Of a stretch of DNA of 64,000 nt, positions 31,855-42,295 are shown in pieces (position 1 is the first letter of the stretch; every line of letters begins with the position of its first letter). The position numbers and the translations under genes were made by a program. The notes under the pieces were generated by a model, which was not told the origin of the DNA, did not search any database, and saw nothing but the letters and a program-made list of their open reading frames with translations. The DNA is from DATFVA01 sp963800255 (GTDB lineage Bacteria > Bacteroidota > Ignavibacteria > Ignavibacteriales > Ignavibacteriaceae), in the NCBI GenBank assembly GCA_963800255.1, contig CAWDAK010000011.1, forward strand, positions 62,001-126,000, read 5' to 3'.

Positions 31855-33963
31855 TTAGCTGTTATGGATCAGCTTTCCATTTGATCTTACAGAAAGCGAT
31901 GATTCTTTAACCTGGCTGTTATGTTTTTCCGATATTTTAAATTTGGCTAGAAGGGTTTCCAGGTTTTGAGTAAGCCTGGTAAGTCCTTCAGCCGCCCTGG
32001 CAGTTTGATGTACACCTGCTGAACTTTCCCGGGCCGAATTATTTATAGATTCAACGCTTCTGCTGATTTGCTCTGCCGTAGTTGACTGTTCCTCGGCTGC
32101 TGAAGCAATCTGATTGATTTCATCAATAACTTTATTAGTTGCAGATATTATTTCCTTCAGAGCTGACCCCGATTTTGCAACCAGGTCCTGGCCTATATCA
32201 ACTTCTCCTGTTCCTTCTTTAATCTTTACAACCGCATCATTGGTATCAGTTTGTATCTGCTGAATCATAGAAGCTATCTCCTTCGTTGCTTTTGTTGTAC
32301 GCTCAGCAAGTTTTCTTACCTCGTCTGCTACAACCGCGAAACCTCTTCCCTGTTCCCCGGCTCTGGCAGCTTCAATTGCGGCATTTAATGCCAGCAAATT
32401 TGATTGGTCGGCGATGTCATCGATTACCTGAATTATTTCCCCGATCTGATCACTGTTTTTTCCCAAATGTGTTACGGTGGCTGCAGCCTGTTCAACTACT
32501 TCGGAAATTCTTTTAATTCCGATTACTGTTTCATCAACTATCCTTCCCCCATCCTTGGCTATTTTACCTGCTATATTCGCATTGCTGGCGGCGGCGGCAG
32601 AATTCTTTGTTGATTCCAAAATCGTCCTGGTCATTTCTTCAATCGCTGAAGCTACTTCGGAAGTTTGAACTGTCTGCTCCTGTAAGTTAGCTGCCATCTG
32701 TTCGGTGGCAGCCGAAATTTCAGAGCTCTCATTGGCAGTGGAATGAACAACTTCATTTATATTCTGAACTAGTTCACTTAACGAATTGCCTAACTGGTTG
32801 ATACTGTTTTTCAGAAGCTGGAAATCACCTTTGTATTCCTTTTCTACTTGAACAGTAAAATCGCCGGTTGCCATCTGCGTAAGAACTTTGTTACCGTCCT
32901 GAATAGGAAATATCACCGCATCGAGTGTCTTATTTATACCCTCGACTATTTTCTTGTAACCCCCTTTAAATAAACTGACATCCCCCCTTCTGGATAAATT
33001 GCCTTCCTGTGCAAATGCAGAGAGTTCCAATAATTCTTCATCAAGACGTTTAAGAGTATCTACCATCTTCTGCATACTTTTCGAGAGAATATCATTTTCA
33101 GACCGGGCTTTGATGTTCAGATCGAGTTTTCCATCAGCGATCAGTTCTGCGGCCTGAGCCTTTTCTTTTACAGACTCCACCATTGCTGCCAGAGAACTTT
33201 CAAGCCTGCCAACCTCATCCGCAGTCCTGCTCTCAATTATGATATCAGTTTCTCCGAGCGCAACCCTATCCGAAATTTCAGTTAATTTCCTGAGAGGTGC
33301 TGAAATATACCTGCCGAGATACAAACCAATTATTCCGACAAGGAGAAAGGCTATTGCCAGGCTCATTAAAACTTTTTGTCTTATCGCAGCGGCCGCTTCC
33401 TCTATATCATCAACATATACACCGCTTCCAACAATCCACCCCCAGGATTTAAATAACTTCACATAAGAGACTTTGGGCTGAGGCTCATCATGACCGGGCT
33501 TCGGCCAGTAGTACTCCACAAATCCTCCCCCGTTACTCCGACAGACTTTAACCATCTCAAGGAAAAGGTGAGTGCCATTCGGATCTACATTATTACTTAA
33601 ATCCTTTCCTTCCAGTTCAGGCTTAAACGGATGCATAATCATTGTCGGGTTCATGTCGTTTATCCAGAAATATTCGTTTCCAGAATACCTTAATCCCCTG
33701 ATTTTGAGTTTAGCCTCTTTTTGAGCATCATCAAGAGTTAATTGATTCTCTTGTACAAGCTGATCATATTCCTCAATAATTGAATATACTGTTTCAACCA
33801 CCTGCCTTACACCCTCAGATTTTTCCTCCTTCATTTTATCAGCTAATGCTGGAAGGATATAGAATATAATTACCGACGAAACCAATGCTGCTGACGTTAC
33901 AGCAACCCCTATTATTTTGGATGAAATACCCCAGTCTTTATAAGATTTGACTTTTTTCTTCAT
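31855..33963 (-). CDS. Methyl-accepting chemotaxis protein, single-Cache type
   Basis: The 702-residue receptor has a transmembrane span near 19-41 and a periplasmic Cache domain (YFWINDMNPTMIMHPFKPELEGKDLS, then FKSWGWIVGSGVYVDDI), a fold that binds small organic acids and amino acids in many receptors. A second span near 200, HAMP modules and the signalling hairpin IIQVIDDIADQSNLLALNAAI with EAARAGEQGRGFAVVADEVRK follow. No cheA/W/R/B genes are in the window. The ligand is unknown. Confidence 0.94.
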   Translation of the reverse strand: MKKKVKSYKDWGISSKIIGVAVTSAALVSSVIIFYILPALADKMKEEKSEGVRQVVETVYSIIEEYDQLVQENQLTLDDAQKEAKLKIRGLRYSGNEYFWINDMNPTMIMHPFKPELEGKDLSNNVDPNGTHLFLEMVKVCRSNGGGFVEYYWPKPGHDEPQPKVSYVKLFKSWGWIVGSGVYVDDIEEAAAAIRQKVLMSLAIAFLLVGIIGLYLGRYISAPLRKLTEISDRVALGETDIIIESRTADEVGRLESSLAAMVESVKEKAQAAELIADGKLDLNIKARSENDILSKSMQKMVDTLKRLDEELLELSAFAQEGNLSRRGDVSLFKGGYKKIVEGINKTLDAVIFPIQDGNKVLTQMATGDFTVQVEKEYKGDFQLLKNSINQLGNSLSELVQNINEVVHSTANESSEISAATEQMAANLQEQTVQTSEVASAIEEMTRTILESTKNSAAAASNANIAGKIAKDGGRIVDETVIGIKRISEVVEQAAATVTHLGKNSDQIGEIIQVIDDIADQSNLLALNAAIEAARAGEQGRGFAVVADEVRKLAERTTKATKEIASMIQQIQTDTNDAVVKIKEGTGEVDIGQDLVAKSGSALKEIISATNKVIDEINQIASAAEEQSTTAEQISRSVESINNSARESSAGVHQTARAAEGLTRLTQNLETLLAKFKISEKHNSQVKESSLSVRSNGKLIHNS

Positions 33964-34243
33964 TTCACGCTGCCTTAGTTAGTCAGTTTTCACTTTGAGA
34001 TTCTTAAGAAACAATTGAGGATATAGGAAAAATATCTCATTAATAGAGGTCTCTCTCTATTATCGTAAATTTTTGATTTTGGTTAAGTTGCAGCCCCGAT
34101 AAAAATAACTCTTTAAATGGAAAACAGGTAAGATCGAATTGGCTTATGTAATGGCTATACTTTCAGTCATTACACAGATCATCAGTCTGTTTACAGAAAG
34201 CAGCAATCAAAAGAGTAATCCTGCCTGAACATAATCCTTATTT

Positions 34244-34963
34244 CTATACTGCAGCTGATTCTGATTTTGTACCTTTAAACATTAACCAGAGTGTAAATAC
34301 CAGTTCACCGATAATTCCAGGTACAGCAACAATTATCATAAAAACCAACTGGTAATCGGAATAATTCGGTAAAAGGAAATTTGCAAAGCTGTCAATCAGG
34401 TAACCGAAGGCTGCAAGCATCAGAAATACACCAACATAATTGGGTACATACCCGGATTTAAAAATAAGCCAGCTCATAAAGAATAAATGCACTCCAAAAA
34501 ATATTAAGCTGATAAGGAATCCATAATTATGTCCCTCGAGAAACAACAGCACAAGAGCATTTACCTGGGCAGGATTGAAAACATTCAGGTAGTCTGCACC
34601 GCTTAGAAGAACCACTACAAATAACAAGGTAAGCTGAGTGATTCCGAAAATAGCAATGTAAATTAACCTGAACCATGCTGTAAGCAGCGAAAGACTCTTA
34701 CTTACCGGTTTAAGAAAAATGTAAAGTGCCCATGCAATGATAATATCGATTATTAAAACTACAATCCAGCCTGCCATCCCGCTGCGAAATAAAATTTCAT
34801 TAGCTAAGATATTTTTTACGGTTGTTTCTGCATCGCCCTTAGTAATCAGGCCGCCGAATACAAAAAAGTTTATTACTATACCGAGAACGAAAATAACAAG
34901 GTATCCGATGCCCGCAATTTTTGCGGCTTTGTTTTGTGTAATATCCGTTATCCGATTCGTCAT
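34244..34963 (-). CDS. DUF4386-type membrane protein
   Basis: The 239-residue protein has about six or seven hydrophobic spans. It shows the family pattern AAKIAGIGYLVIFVLGIVINFFV, RLIYIAIFGITQL and GHNYGFLISLIFFGVHLFFMSWLIFKSGYVP. DUF4386 proteins are of unknown function. Single gene, with no partner nearby. Confidence 0.8.
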   Translation of the reverse strand: MTNRITDITQNKAAKIAGIGYLVIFVLGIVINFFVFGGLITKGDAETTVKNILANEILFRSGMAGWIVVLIIDIIIAWALYIFLKPVSKSLSLLTAWFRLIYIAIFGITQLTLLFVVVLLSGADYLNVFNPAQVNALVLLFLEGHNYGFLISLIFFGVHLFFMSWLIFKSGYVPNYVGVFLMLAAFGYLIDSFANFLLPNYSDYQLVFMIIVAVPGIIGELVFTLWLMFKGTKSESAAV

Positions 34964-35240
34964 TTTAGATTCCTTTTAATTATTAAAATTTCCCCGAGGA
35001 AAGTAAAATATAGGAGGCAGGGATTAGCATTTAAAATTACATGATCTCTCTTTTAAAACAAAACCTGGAGAGCCTCTTAACGATATTCCGGAAACTGGCA
35101 AACACTTTTAGAGGCTAATTTTGTGGGACGGAATATTTAAGATGATCCCAACTTGCTTCAGAATCTTTATTTTTTACCCGTTGCTCAGGTATCATCAGGC
35201 AGCTTCATTTTATTGATTATTTACTCAGACTGAATTAAAT

Positions 35241-35438
35241 TTGTTACGGGTTATAATGATAGGGAGACTTAGAGTACTTGTTGACTTTGACCAGGCTGAT
35301 CAGGTTGGAAAGTTTACGATCTTTAATATTGGAGGAAACAAGTACCGTCTGATTGCTTATATTGTTTATTCTGCAAAACGCATTTATATAAGACACATTT
35401 TAACTCATTCCGGATATGATAAAGGAAGCTGGAAATAA
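35241..35438 (+). pseudogene. N-terminally truncated HigB-type mRNA interferase
   Basis: From about residue 15 the reading frame matches the C-terminal half of HigB (RelE-fold) toxins: DQADQVGKFTIFNIGGNKYR, LIAYIVYSAKRIYIRHILTH and YDKGSWK before the stop. The usual first 40 residues, with the KALxxFW and WKNPAD-type segments, are not seen in any frame upstream. The 65-codon frame begins at a TTG with no ribosome site. The antitoxin gene follows by 4 bases. The toxin is probably inactive. Confidence 0.75.
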
Positions 35439-35442
35439 TATA

Positions 35443-35862
35443 ATGATTAAAGAAAATGAAGAAATAAAAAGAACAGTCAAAGTCTGGCCCGCTGTTTCGA
35501 ATGTAGTGGCTACAATCCATACAGAGCGTCACTACAATAGGGTCGTAAAAATTGTTGACCAGTTGATTGATGATGTTAATAAAAAAACTGATCCAGTAAA
35601 AGAATCATTAATTGATACACTTGGCACTTTAATCAAAGATTATGAAGATCGAAATATTGCAGAACCGGAGGGAGACCCAATCGGGAATCTCAAGTTTTTA
35701 TTAGAGGAACACGGGATGACACAAAGTGATCTTGATGAAATTGGTAGTCAGGGCGTTGTATCAGAGATATTAAACCGTAAACGGAAGCTTAACTTAAGGC
35801 AGATAGTTGCACTTAGTAAAATATTTTCGGTTTCTCCTTCAGTCTTTATTGAAAATACCTAA
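35443..35862 (+). CDS. HigA-type antitoxin (XRE helix-turn-helix)
   Basis: The roughly 139-residue protein begins MIKENEEIKRTVKVWPAVSN. The ATG at 35443 is preferred over an in-frame start at 35416, which overlaps the toxin end. It has the C-terminal helix-turn-helix LKFLLEEHGMTQSDLDEIG, VSEILNRKRKLNLRQIVALS and KIFSVSPSVF typical of HigA. HigA binds HigB and represses the higBA promoter. With the toxin truncated it may persist as an orphan regulator or simply be decaying. Confidence 0.85.
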   Translation: MIKENEEIKRTVKVWPAVSNVVATIHTERHYNRVVKIVDQLIDDVNKKTDPVKESLIDTLGTLIKDYEDRNIAEPEGDPIGNLKFLLEEHGMTQSDLDEIGSQGVVSEILNRKRKLNLRQIVALSKIFSVSPSVFIENT

Positions 35863-35964
35863 TTATCCTTCAAAGTATAGTCTAACCTGACCTGCTGACG
35901 CAAGCTGCTTATGACAAAGCGGCACACTGAACGCATAAAAATGTAAGTTTTTTATGACTCAGGT

Positions 35965-35985
35965 AAGCGAAACAGCGTTTCGCTT
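35965..35985. repeat. Isolated 9-bp hairpin
   Basis: AAGCGAAAC-AGC-GTTTCGCTT is a perfect 9-bp stem in the gap between higA and the tricorn-like gene, which are convergent. No T run adjoins either arm, so it is not a clear terminator. Confidence 0.45.
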
Positions 35986-36062
35986 TACATTTCTCCCCCG
36001 ACTCTCTCATATGTATGCTGAATGAGTCGGTGTCGAAATGATATAATCAGTGTGAAATTAAT

Positions 36063-39000
36063 TTACCGCATCTGTTTCATAAGTTCGTCGACTGCCTTTT
36101 TAAGCTGGGCGTCGGTGCCCTTTGCACGGTAATCGGGAGCATTCTCTATAACAAAATCAGGAGTTGCTGGCTCGTCTTCCATATCGTTGCCTGACTTCTT
36201 TACATACCAGCCTCTGCCGGGAAGACGAACAAATGTTCCATCAACCATGGTTCTGCCGCCGGTTGAGATTACTGCACCGAATGAAGGTTTTCCGACAAGC
36301 TTCCCTATTCCCAGGGTTTGATATGCGTGGGAGAAAATCTCAGCATTCGAGTAGCTGTTCTCATTGCATAAAGCGATACTCGGTTTAATCCATGCTGAGT
36401 AAGGCAGTCTTTCACCCAGAGGATAGTATCCTGCGAACTTAGGATTATTTACCGAAAGAGAATCCGCTGCTCCCCTTGGGATAGTGTATGCGTGCTGCTT
36501 ATAGTTGAGCACCAGCATCAGGTAGTCAGTCGTCCAGCCGCCTCCGTTATAACGTACATCTACAACGATTGCATCCTTTCCATAACCCGTTGCCTGAAGC
36601 TCCCTTTCGAATTCCTCAAAGCTGTCCCATCCCATTGCCTTAATATGAATATATCCAATTCGTCCCCCGGAATATTCATCAGTAAGTTTCTTCCTGTCCT
36701 GAACCCATTCGTTATATAATAAATCTTTGATGTTACTAACGGGACGTATAATTACTTCTCTTGTTTTACCCTCTTTCCCTTTTACTTCCAGCAGCACCCT
36801 TTCATCAGCGGAGTTTACAAACTTCGAATAAAAATTAACATCACCGCCTACAGGCTCGCCGTTAACTTTCGTAATAACATCACCGGCAAAAAGCTTGCTT
36901 TCAGTTTTATCGGCAGGACTTTCAGGCACAACACGCTCGACCAGAATACCGGTACCGGCACCGTCCGCATCTTTCGCATTTTTTATTGCAATACCAAGCA
37001 GACCCGTAGTCTCCTTCTGCGTCTCTTCCCTATCCTCTCCGTACATTCCCATGTGACTGGCATTTATCTGACCCAGCATAAAATTAAACATATACCTGAA
37101 GTCACGGCTGGTAGAAGCCGCCATCACCCAGGGTTTATACTTCACTTTAATAGAATCCCAGTTGTGCCCGTTGAACCCGGGATCATAAAATCCGTCCCTT
37201 ATCATTCTCCAGGATTCTTCAAAAATCTGCTCGCGCTCTGTGGTATAATTTATCTGCATCTTCGCTGAATATGACAATCCTTCTTCCTTCTTCTTATCAA
37301 GATCAACCTTTACCAGTTTGCCATCACCCTTAAACAGGTAAATATTCTTCACGTTTTTATCGGGCTTCAGTGAAGAATACGCATCACTTCCCTTTATAAT
37401 TGATTCAAAATCCTTACCGTCCCACTTAATGCTATAGAGAGAGTAATCAAGTTTCTTGGCCTTGCCTGATGAATAAGGTGCCGTAAAATAAAATGTCTCT
37501 CCATCAGCTGAGATAACTACATTACGTTCGTCGCCCGGCATAGAAGTAACCTGTACCAGCCTCTTATAAATATCCGGGAAATCAATCTCCACCGGCTTAA
37601 CCTCAGCAGAGTCCTTACCCTTTTTCTTATCTGTTTTCTTTTCGGGCTCATCATACTCCCAGTCCTGCTGTGTTTTCTCCCAGTCAGCTTTCTTCAGCCA
37701 AACAAACCAGATATCAGCGCTGCGGTTATTCCTTTCCGAGACGAAGCCGAGCTTTGAACCATCGGGACTCCAGAAAGGCTGTGCATCCATTCTCGGGTGC
37801 ATACTTACATTAACAGCTTCATGCGAATTATCCGCCGCCTGTATAAATATTTCATTATTATAATAAAGATCGGCTTTCGAATACGCGAGCCATTTGGAGT
37901 CAGGACTCCAGGCTGCATCCTCGGGCTGAGACCAGTCATCCGACAATATTTTTTCATCTGACAGCTGACCACTCTTATCAATCTTTGCAGTGATCAGTTG
38001 ACCATTCCCGCGCACATAAGCAAGGGTCTTCCCATCGGGCGACATCGCCAACCCGGATTCATCCTCATCTGTTTTAGTTATCTGTTCCACACTATGCTTA
38101 AGGCTTCTGAATATATTCGTTTCGTTTTTATCCGAAGAAGAAACAGCATAGATATCGAACTCTCCCTCCTCATCCGAAACAAATACTATGGTTGAATCAT
38201 TAATCCATTGAGGATTTTCCTCGCGGGAAGGACTCTTTGTGAGGTTGACAGTAAGAGTCTTATCCTTGTCATTTTCAGTAACAAAAATATCCCCGCGCAC
38301 TGCAAGCGCGATATATTTCCCATTGGGAGAAAGTGAAAACTCCGAAGCTTTGGAAGAAAATGTCTTCCACTCATAAGGATCAAGCTTATAGTCGGAAGAA
38401 ACATCAATAGAGAGTTTGTTGAGATTTGATCCGTCAGCATTCACAGTATAGAGATTCATATCCTTTTCAAGGACTAGCTTGCTGCCGTCGCTACTTACGC
38501 TGAAATTACGTACACCGTCATTAGTAAAGCCCGTAACAGCAATGTCATTCAGCTTCTCACCATCCTGACCGAGGGACAACTTACGGACGTTATATTTCCC
38601 GTTTGAGGAACTTATATAGAATATTGTCCTTTCCCCTCCCCACTGCGGCGAATAATCATTTCCCATAAAGTTAGTAAGCTGTATGTAGGTTTTATTATCG
38701 GTATCATAGAGCCAGATATCCCGGTTAGCTGAGCCCCGGTATTCTTCTCGCGGTATACGGCAGTCGCCTTTAGTAAAAGCAATGAACCTTCCGTCAGGCG
38801 ACTCAGCAGGATCATATCCGAAAGCATCGAGCGCACGTTCGGGTGTTCCGCCTTTAGCTGAAGCTGTGTAAATTTCAGGAGACCACTCAACCGAATTATA
38901 ATTTCTCCTTGTAGTAAAATAAATCTTCCCGCTTTTAGACCAGCTGCTTACTTCATCACCTGCGGAATGATAAGTCAAACGTGCCGGCCTCCCACCGTAA

Positions 39001-39284
39001 GCGTCAACCTGGTAGACATCAGAATTGCCGAAACGTTCACTATTAAACGCGATTTTATAGCCGTCGGGACTCCACGCACTAGAAGTTTCAATCCCTTCGT
39101 GTTCAGTAATTCGCTCTGCACGCCCTCCCGAAGATGACACCGTCCATATATCGCCCTGGAACGAGAAAGCAATTCTTGATCCGTCATTACTTATTGAAGG
39201 ATATAAAAGCAGCGGCTGACCCTGAGAATATGAAAAAGTGGAGATTAAGATAAGACTGGCAAAAAAGGTTAGATACCTCAACAT
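36063..39284 (-). CDS. Tricorn-like S41 protease (exported)
   Basis: The 1073-residue protein has a signal peptide (MLRYLTFFASLILISTFSYSQ), then two beta-propeller regions with PDG/SPDG-type TolB/WD40-like repeats (SAWSPDGYKIAF, AESPDGRFIAF, LSPNGKYIALAV and AMSPDGKTLAYV). A linker follows, then a PDZ domain near 800-870 and an S41 peptidase domain. Tricorn catalytic motifs are visible: Ser-His in INASHMGMYG, nucleophile Ser in NENSYSNAEIFSHAY and Glu in MEDEPATPD. It should trim oligopeptides in the periplasm. Length is standard for bacterial tricorn homologues. Confidence 0.92.
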   Translation of the reverse strand: MLRYLTFFASLILISTFSYSQGQPLLLYPSISNDGSRIAFSFQGDIWTVSSSGGRAERITEHEGIETSSAWSPDGYKIAFNSERFGNSDVYQVDAYGGRPARLTYHSAGDEVSSWSKSGKIYFTTRRNYNSVEWSPEIYTASAKGGTPERALDAFGYDPAESPDGRFIAFTKGDCRIPREEYRGSANRDIWLYDTDNKTYIQLTNFMGNDYSPQWGGERTIFYISSSNGKYNVRKLSLGQDGEKLNDIAVTGFTNDGVRNFSVSSDGSKLVLEKDMNLYTVNADGSNLNKLSIDVSSDYKLDPYEWKTFSSKASEFSLSPNGKYIALAVRGDIFVTENDKDKTLTVNLTKSPSREENPQWINDSTIVFVSDEEGEFDIYAVSSSDKNETNIFRSLKHSVEQITKTDEDESGLAMSPDGKTLAYVRGNGQLITAKIDKSGQLSDEKILSDDWSQPEDAAWSPDSKWLAYSKADLYYNNEIFIQAADNSHEAVNVSMHPRMDAQPFWSPDGSKLGFVSERNNRSADIWFVWLKKADWEKTQQDWEYDEPEKKTDKKKGKDSAEVKPVEIDFPDIYKRLVQVTSMPGDERNVVISADGETFYFTAPYSSGKAKKLDYSLYSIKWDGKDFESIIKGSDAYSSLKPDKNVKNIYLFKGDGKLVKVDLDKKKEEGLSYSAKMQINYTTEREQIFEESWRMIRDGFYDPGFNGHNWDSIKVKYKPWVMAASTSRDFRYMFNFMLGQINASHMGMYGEDREETQKETTGLLGIAIKNAKDADGAGTGILVERVVPESPADKTESKLFAGDVITKVNGEPVGGDVNFYSKFVNSADERVLLEVKGKEGKTREVIIRPVSNIKDLLYNEWVQDRKKLTDEYSGGRIGYIHIKAMGWDSFEEFERELQATGYGKDAIVVDVRYNGGGWTTDYLMLVLNYKQHAYTIPRGAADSLSVNNPKFAGYYPLGERLPYSAWIKPSIALCNENSYSNAEIFSHAYQTLGIGKLVGKPSFGAVISTGGRTMVDGTFVRLPGRGWYVKKSGNDMEDEPATPDFVIENAPDYRAKGTDAQLKKAVDELMKQMR

Positions 39285-39582
39285 TACTAACTCCCGATAT
39301 TTATGAACATTATACCTGCAAATATAACCTTCCTGCTGAAAAAATTAGAAGGAGAATATGATGAACGGCGCTATAAATCAATTTGATCTTTATAATTGGA
39401 TATTAAATAGGTCTTAACTATATTTTAATTATATTTATCGAGCAATCAGAAAATCAATAAATTGTTGCGCTCCAAACACAGCTGTTAACTCAGGGCGTTA
39501 ACAAAGGGTATCAGCTTAACCCAAACTACTTCATTTCTATAAAGATACGTACATTAAATCTCAATCTTAAGGTTGAACGGAT

Positions 39583-40626
39583 ATGAAACTGCAGTACTAT
39601 AAAAATCTGGACGGTACCCGCGGCATTGCAGCGATGATGGTACTTGTACATCACTTTTTTTACTTCAATGATGCTGACTATCCTATTAACATGGATTTCT
39701 ACCGGGAAATCACAGAATTCGGACAGCATGGAGTTTCATTATTTTTCGTACTCTCCGGTTTTGTAATTACCAGAATACTAATTAATAATAGAAATGAGCC
39801 GAACTACTTTAAAACGTTTTATAAACGACGGGTATTAAGAATCCTCCCCTTATACTACCTTTACTTGTTTTTTGTTTTTTTCCTGCTGCCTTTTATTCTT
39901 GATACCGATTTTGTGAATCTTAAGCTGCAGCTCCCATATTATTTTTACTCGCAGAATTTTGTGGACCTGCTCGGTATAGACGCTTCAGGACCGGGACATT
40001 ATTGGTCACTTGCTGTAGAAGAACATTTTTATATGATCTGGCCCCTGGTTATTTATCTTACCCCTCCTAAGCAATTGTGGAAGGTTATCGGGGTATCTAT
40101 TGTTCTCATATTTGGTCTCAGATATTTCATGTTGAGTGAGGGACTGGAAATAAACCATTTCACATTTACCCGTATAGACCAGCTTTTATTCGGTACTATG
40201 CTGGCACTTATGGAATTTAACGGGTTCCTCAAAAAAAAGAGGGCGGCACATTACTTTGTAATCATAGGGCTATCGATAATTCCTATTGCGGCATTAACGT
40301 ATTATCTGCAGACGCATTTTTTCTTTACTAAAGAAATGCTGAAATCTTCTCTGCAGGCATTATTTTTCTTTAGTATTATAGGATATTTAATAGCCAGCAA
40401 TGTACAAACTTCTATAAACAGATTTTTATCCAGTAAATTGCTGCAGTACTTAGGTAAAATAAGTTACGGCCTTTATGTATGGCATGTTGCCGTATTATTT
40501 ATATTGCTCGAATATGCGATCACGGGTTCGATAATTTTAGATTTGTTTTTGTTAATCGGGATTTCGGTTATAATGGCGCATATCAGTTACCGGTATTTCG
40601 AGAGTTATTTTCTCCGGTTGAAATAG
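39583..40626 (+). CDS. Acyltransferase 3 family membrane protein
   Basis: The 347-residue protein has about ten hydrophobic spans and the OafA/acyltransferase-3 opening LDGTRGIAAMMVLVHHFFYF with the catalytic His. SLFFVLSGFVITRIL, KRRVLRILPLYYL and GHYWSLAVEEHFYMIWPL follow. These enzymes O-acetylate sugars of LPS or exopolysaccharide at the inner membrane. Substrate unknown. It is a single gene following a 298-base gap. Confidence 0.92.
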   Translation: MKLQYYKNLDGTRGIAAMMVLVHHFFYFNDADYPINMDFYREITEFGQHGVSLFFVLSGFVITRILINNRNEPNYFKTFYKRRVLRILPLYYLYLFFVFFLLPFILDTDFVNLKLQLPYYFYSQNFVDLLGIDASGPGHYWSLAVEEHFYMIWPLVIYLTPPKQLWKVIGVSIVLIFGLRYFMLSEGLEINHFTFTRIDQLLFGTMLALMEFNGFLKKKRAAHYFVIIGLSIIPIAALTYYLQTHFFFTKEMLKSSLQALFFFSIIGYLIASNVQTSINRFLSSKLLQYLGKISYGLYVWHVAVLFILLEYAITGSIILDLFLLIGISVIMAHISYRYFESYFLRLK

Positions 40627-40870
40627 AACCTGTTTGAATGAAATCAGGATTGGGTACCGGTCTAAATCGAAATAAGAATTAAAGAATTATGAATTGAATA
40701 AGATTACGTAACTGGAAAGATCCTTTGGACGTTGCGGGTTAGGGTGGAATCTGTTAAGTTACATTAGCAACTAATTAGATGATCTGGAATAAGGTTTAAA
40801 TTGGGTATTGTAAAGGGAAATTGATCCTTCTGGATAAATAGGCGTTTCTAAAAACTTATGGGGAGTTAGT

Positions 40871-42295
40871 ATGAAGAGCTTAAACAAATCTTTCGTGTCA
40901 TTCCTTCTTGCTTCACTTTTCTTTCCGGCGGTTTTGATAAGTCAGGATTTTGAAAATTTTCAAAAGAACGTACTTGTCGACATTCCGGGTGATAATTATG
41001 ATTTTGATCTTCTGTCAAACGGGGGAATGTACCCATTTGATGATCTTTCCATCACGTGGGTAAATAAAACTGATTCAATTTATACCATTTATCTTAAAAA
41101 GATTTCTCCTGAATCAATAGATTCAAATATCTCCATAGCAGTAGATAATATTATAAAATCAAATCCCCAGATCGCTTACAATTCCTCGGGTCCCGGGATC
41201 ACGGTAATATGGGAGAATTCCACAACCGGATTTTACCAGATTGTAAGACGGGATTATGTCAACGGTTCACTTTCCAATCAGGTGATAGTAGAGGATTCAT
41301 TAAGCAGCGATCCGCAGATAACAATGAATTATAATCATCTCGCCTGGGTAACGGATGAAAATTTATTTTATAAGGAATTATACCCTGAGACTGGCAGCGT
41401 TGCCCTGGTTGATAGTTCGGACTGTACATCACCTTCGCTGATTACATATGAATGGACAGGTACACAATCATTAATTTATGAAAAACTGGTAAATGGAACA
41501 CATCATATTTACCTGGCAGAACTTATCAACTATCCTAATTACTGGATGTATGCTGAGCTTTCGGGCGGGGATAACCGGAATCCTGAATTCGGAGCCGGAG
41601 GCGGTTTTTCATTTGAGTCAATTGAAGGCGGTGTCAGCAGAATTAGCTACTTGCCATATTATGATCCTGAGTCCGATTTTTTAACTACAAATAACACCCG
41701 TTGTAATTACAAAAATCCTGATGTTTTTTCTTATCCTGTCCCTACTGACCAGGAAGATACTCCTTTTTTTGTAGCATTCGATACTGATTCGCTTGAAAAC
41801 AATAACGAGGTAATGATTAAAACAATTTATACCTGGCCGGTAGACAGCCTGATAAATATATCCGATATGACCGGAGATGACCGTAAACCAAAAGCGTGTG
41901 TGATGAACTATGACGGGATACCATACGTAGTGATTATTTGGGAACATCAGGATGGGGTTCATAATACTATCTGGATGGCGAAGACGATTTTCAATCCGGC
42001 GGGCGGTGTAAAGGATGATGATATTAATCCGGGCTCGTTTGAGCTGTTTCAAAATTATCCCAACCCGTTCAATCCTTCTACTAAGATTGAATACTCACTT
42101 AAACAGGGTGCCGATGTAAAGATTTCTGTTATTGATATCCTGGGAAAGCGCATCGCCTCATTGGTTGACGGGTATCAGTACGCAGGCATACATCAGGTTA
42201 TTTTTGATGGAAAAAATTTATCAAGTGGAATTTATTTTTATACGATTGAGGTTAATAGCCTTCAGAAAACTAAAGCTATGATCCTTCTGCGTTAG
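40871..42295 (+). CDS. T9SS-secreted protein, unknown function
   Basis: The 474-residue protein has a signal peptide (MKSLNKSFVSFLLASLFFPAVLIS). A repetitive body of short strands follows, with no named domain; patterns like ITVIWENSTTGFYQIV suggest a propeller. It ends in a complete type A sorting domain (FELFQNYPNPFNPSTKIEYS, then ASLVDGYQ...SGIYFYTIEV and KTKAMILLR). Such proteins are exported through the outer membrane by T9SS and the domain is removed or used for attachment. Confidence 0.85.
   Translation: MKSLNKSFVSFLLASLFFPAVLISQDFENFQKNVLVDIPGDNYDFDLLSNGGMYPFDDLSITWVNKTDSIYTIYLKKISPESIDSNISIAVDNIIKSNPQIAYNSSGPGITVIWENSTTGFYQIVRRDYVNGSLSNQVIVEDSLSSDPQITMNYNHLAWVTDENLFYKELYPETGSVALVDSSDCTSPSLITYEWTGTQSLIYEKLVNGTHHIYLAELINYPNYWMYAELSGGDNRNPEFGAGGGFSFESIEGGVSRISYLPYYDPESDFLTTNNTRCNYKNPDVFSYPVPTDQEDTPFFVAFDTDSLENNNEVMIKTIYTWPVDSLINISDMTGDDRKPKACVMNYDGIPYVVIIWEHQDGVHNTIWMAKTIFNPAGGVKDDDINPGSFELFQNYPNPFNPSTKIEYSLKQGADVKISVIDILGKRIASLVDGYQYAGIHQVIFDGKNLSSGIYFYTIEVNSLQKTKAMILLR

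Noticed and set aside
34151..34228. 25-codon frame (MAILSVITQIISLF...) downstream of the DUF4386 gene
   Set aside because: No ribosome site, and an open frame this short is expected by chance.
39358..39417. 19-codon frame after a good GAAGGAG ribosome site
   Set aside because: Too short to support without conservation; could be a leader peptide, but no evidence.
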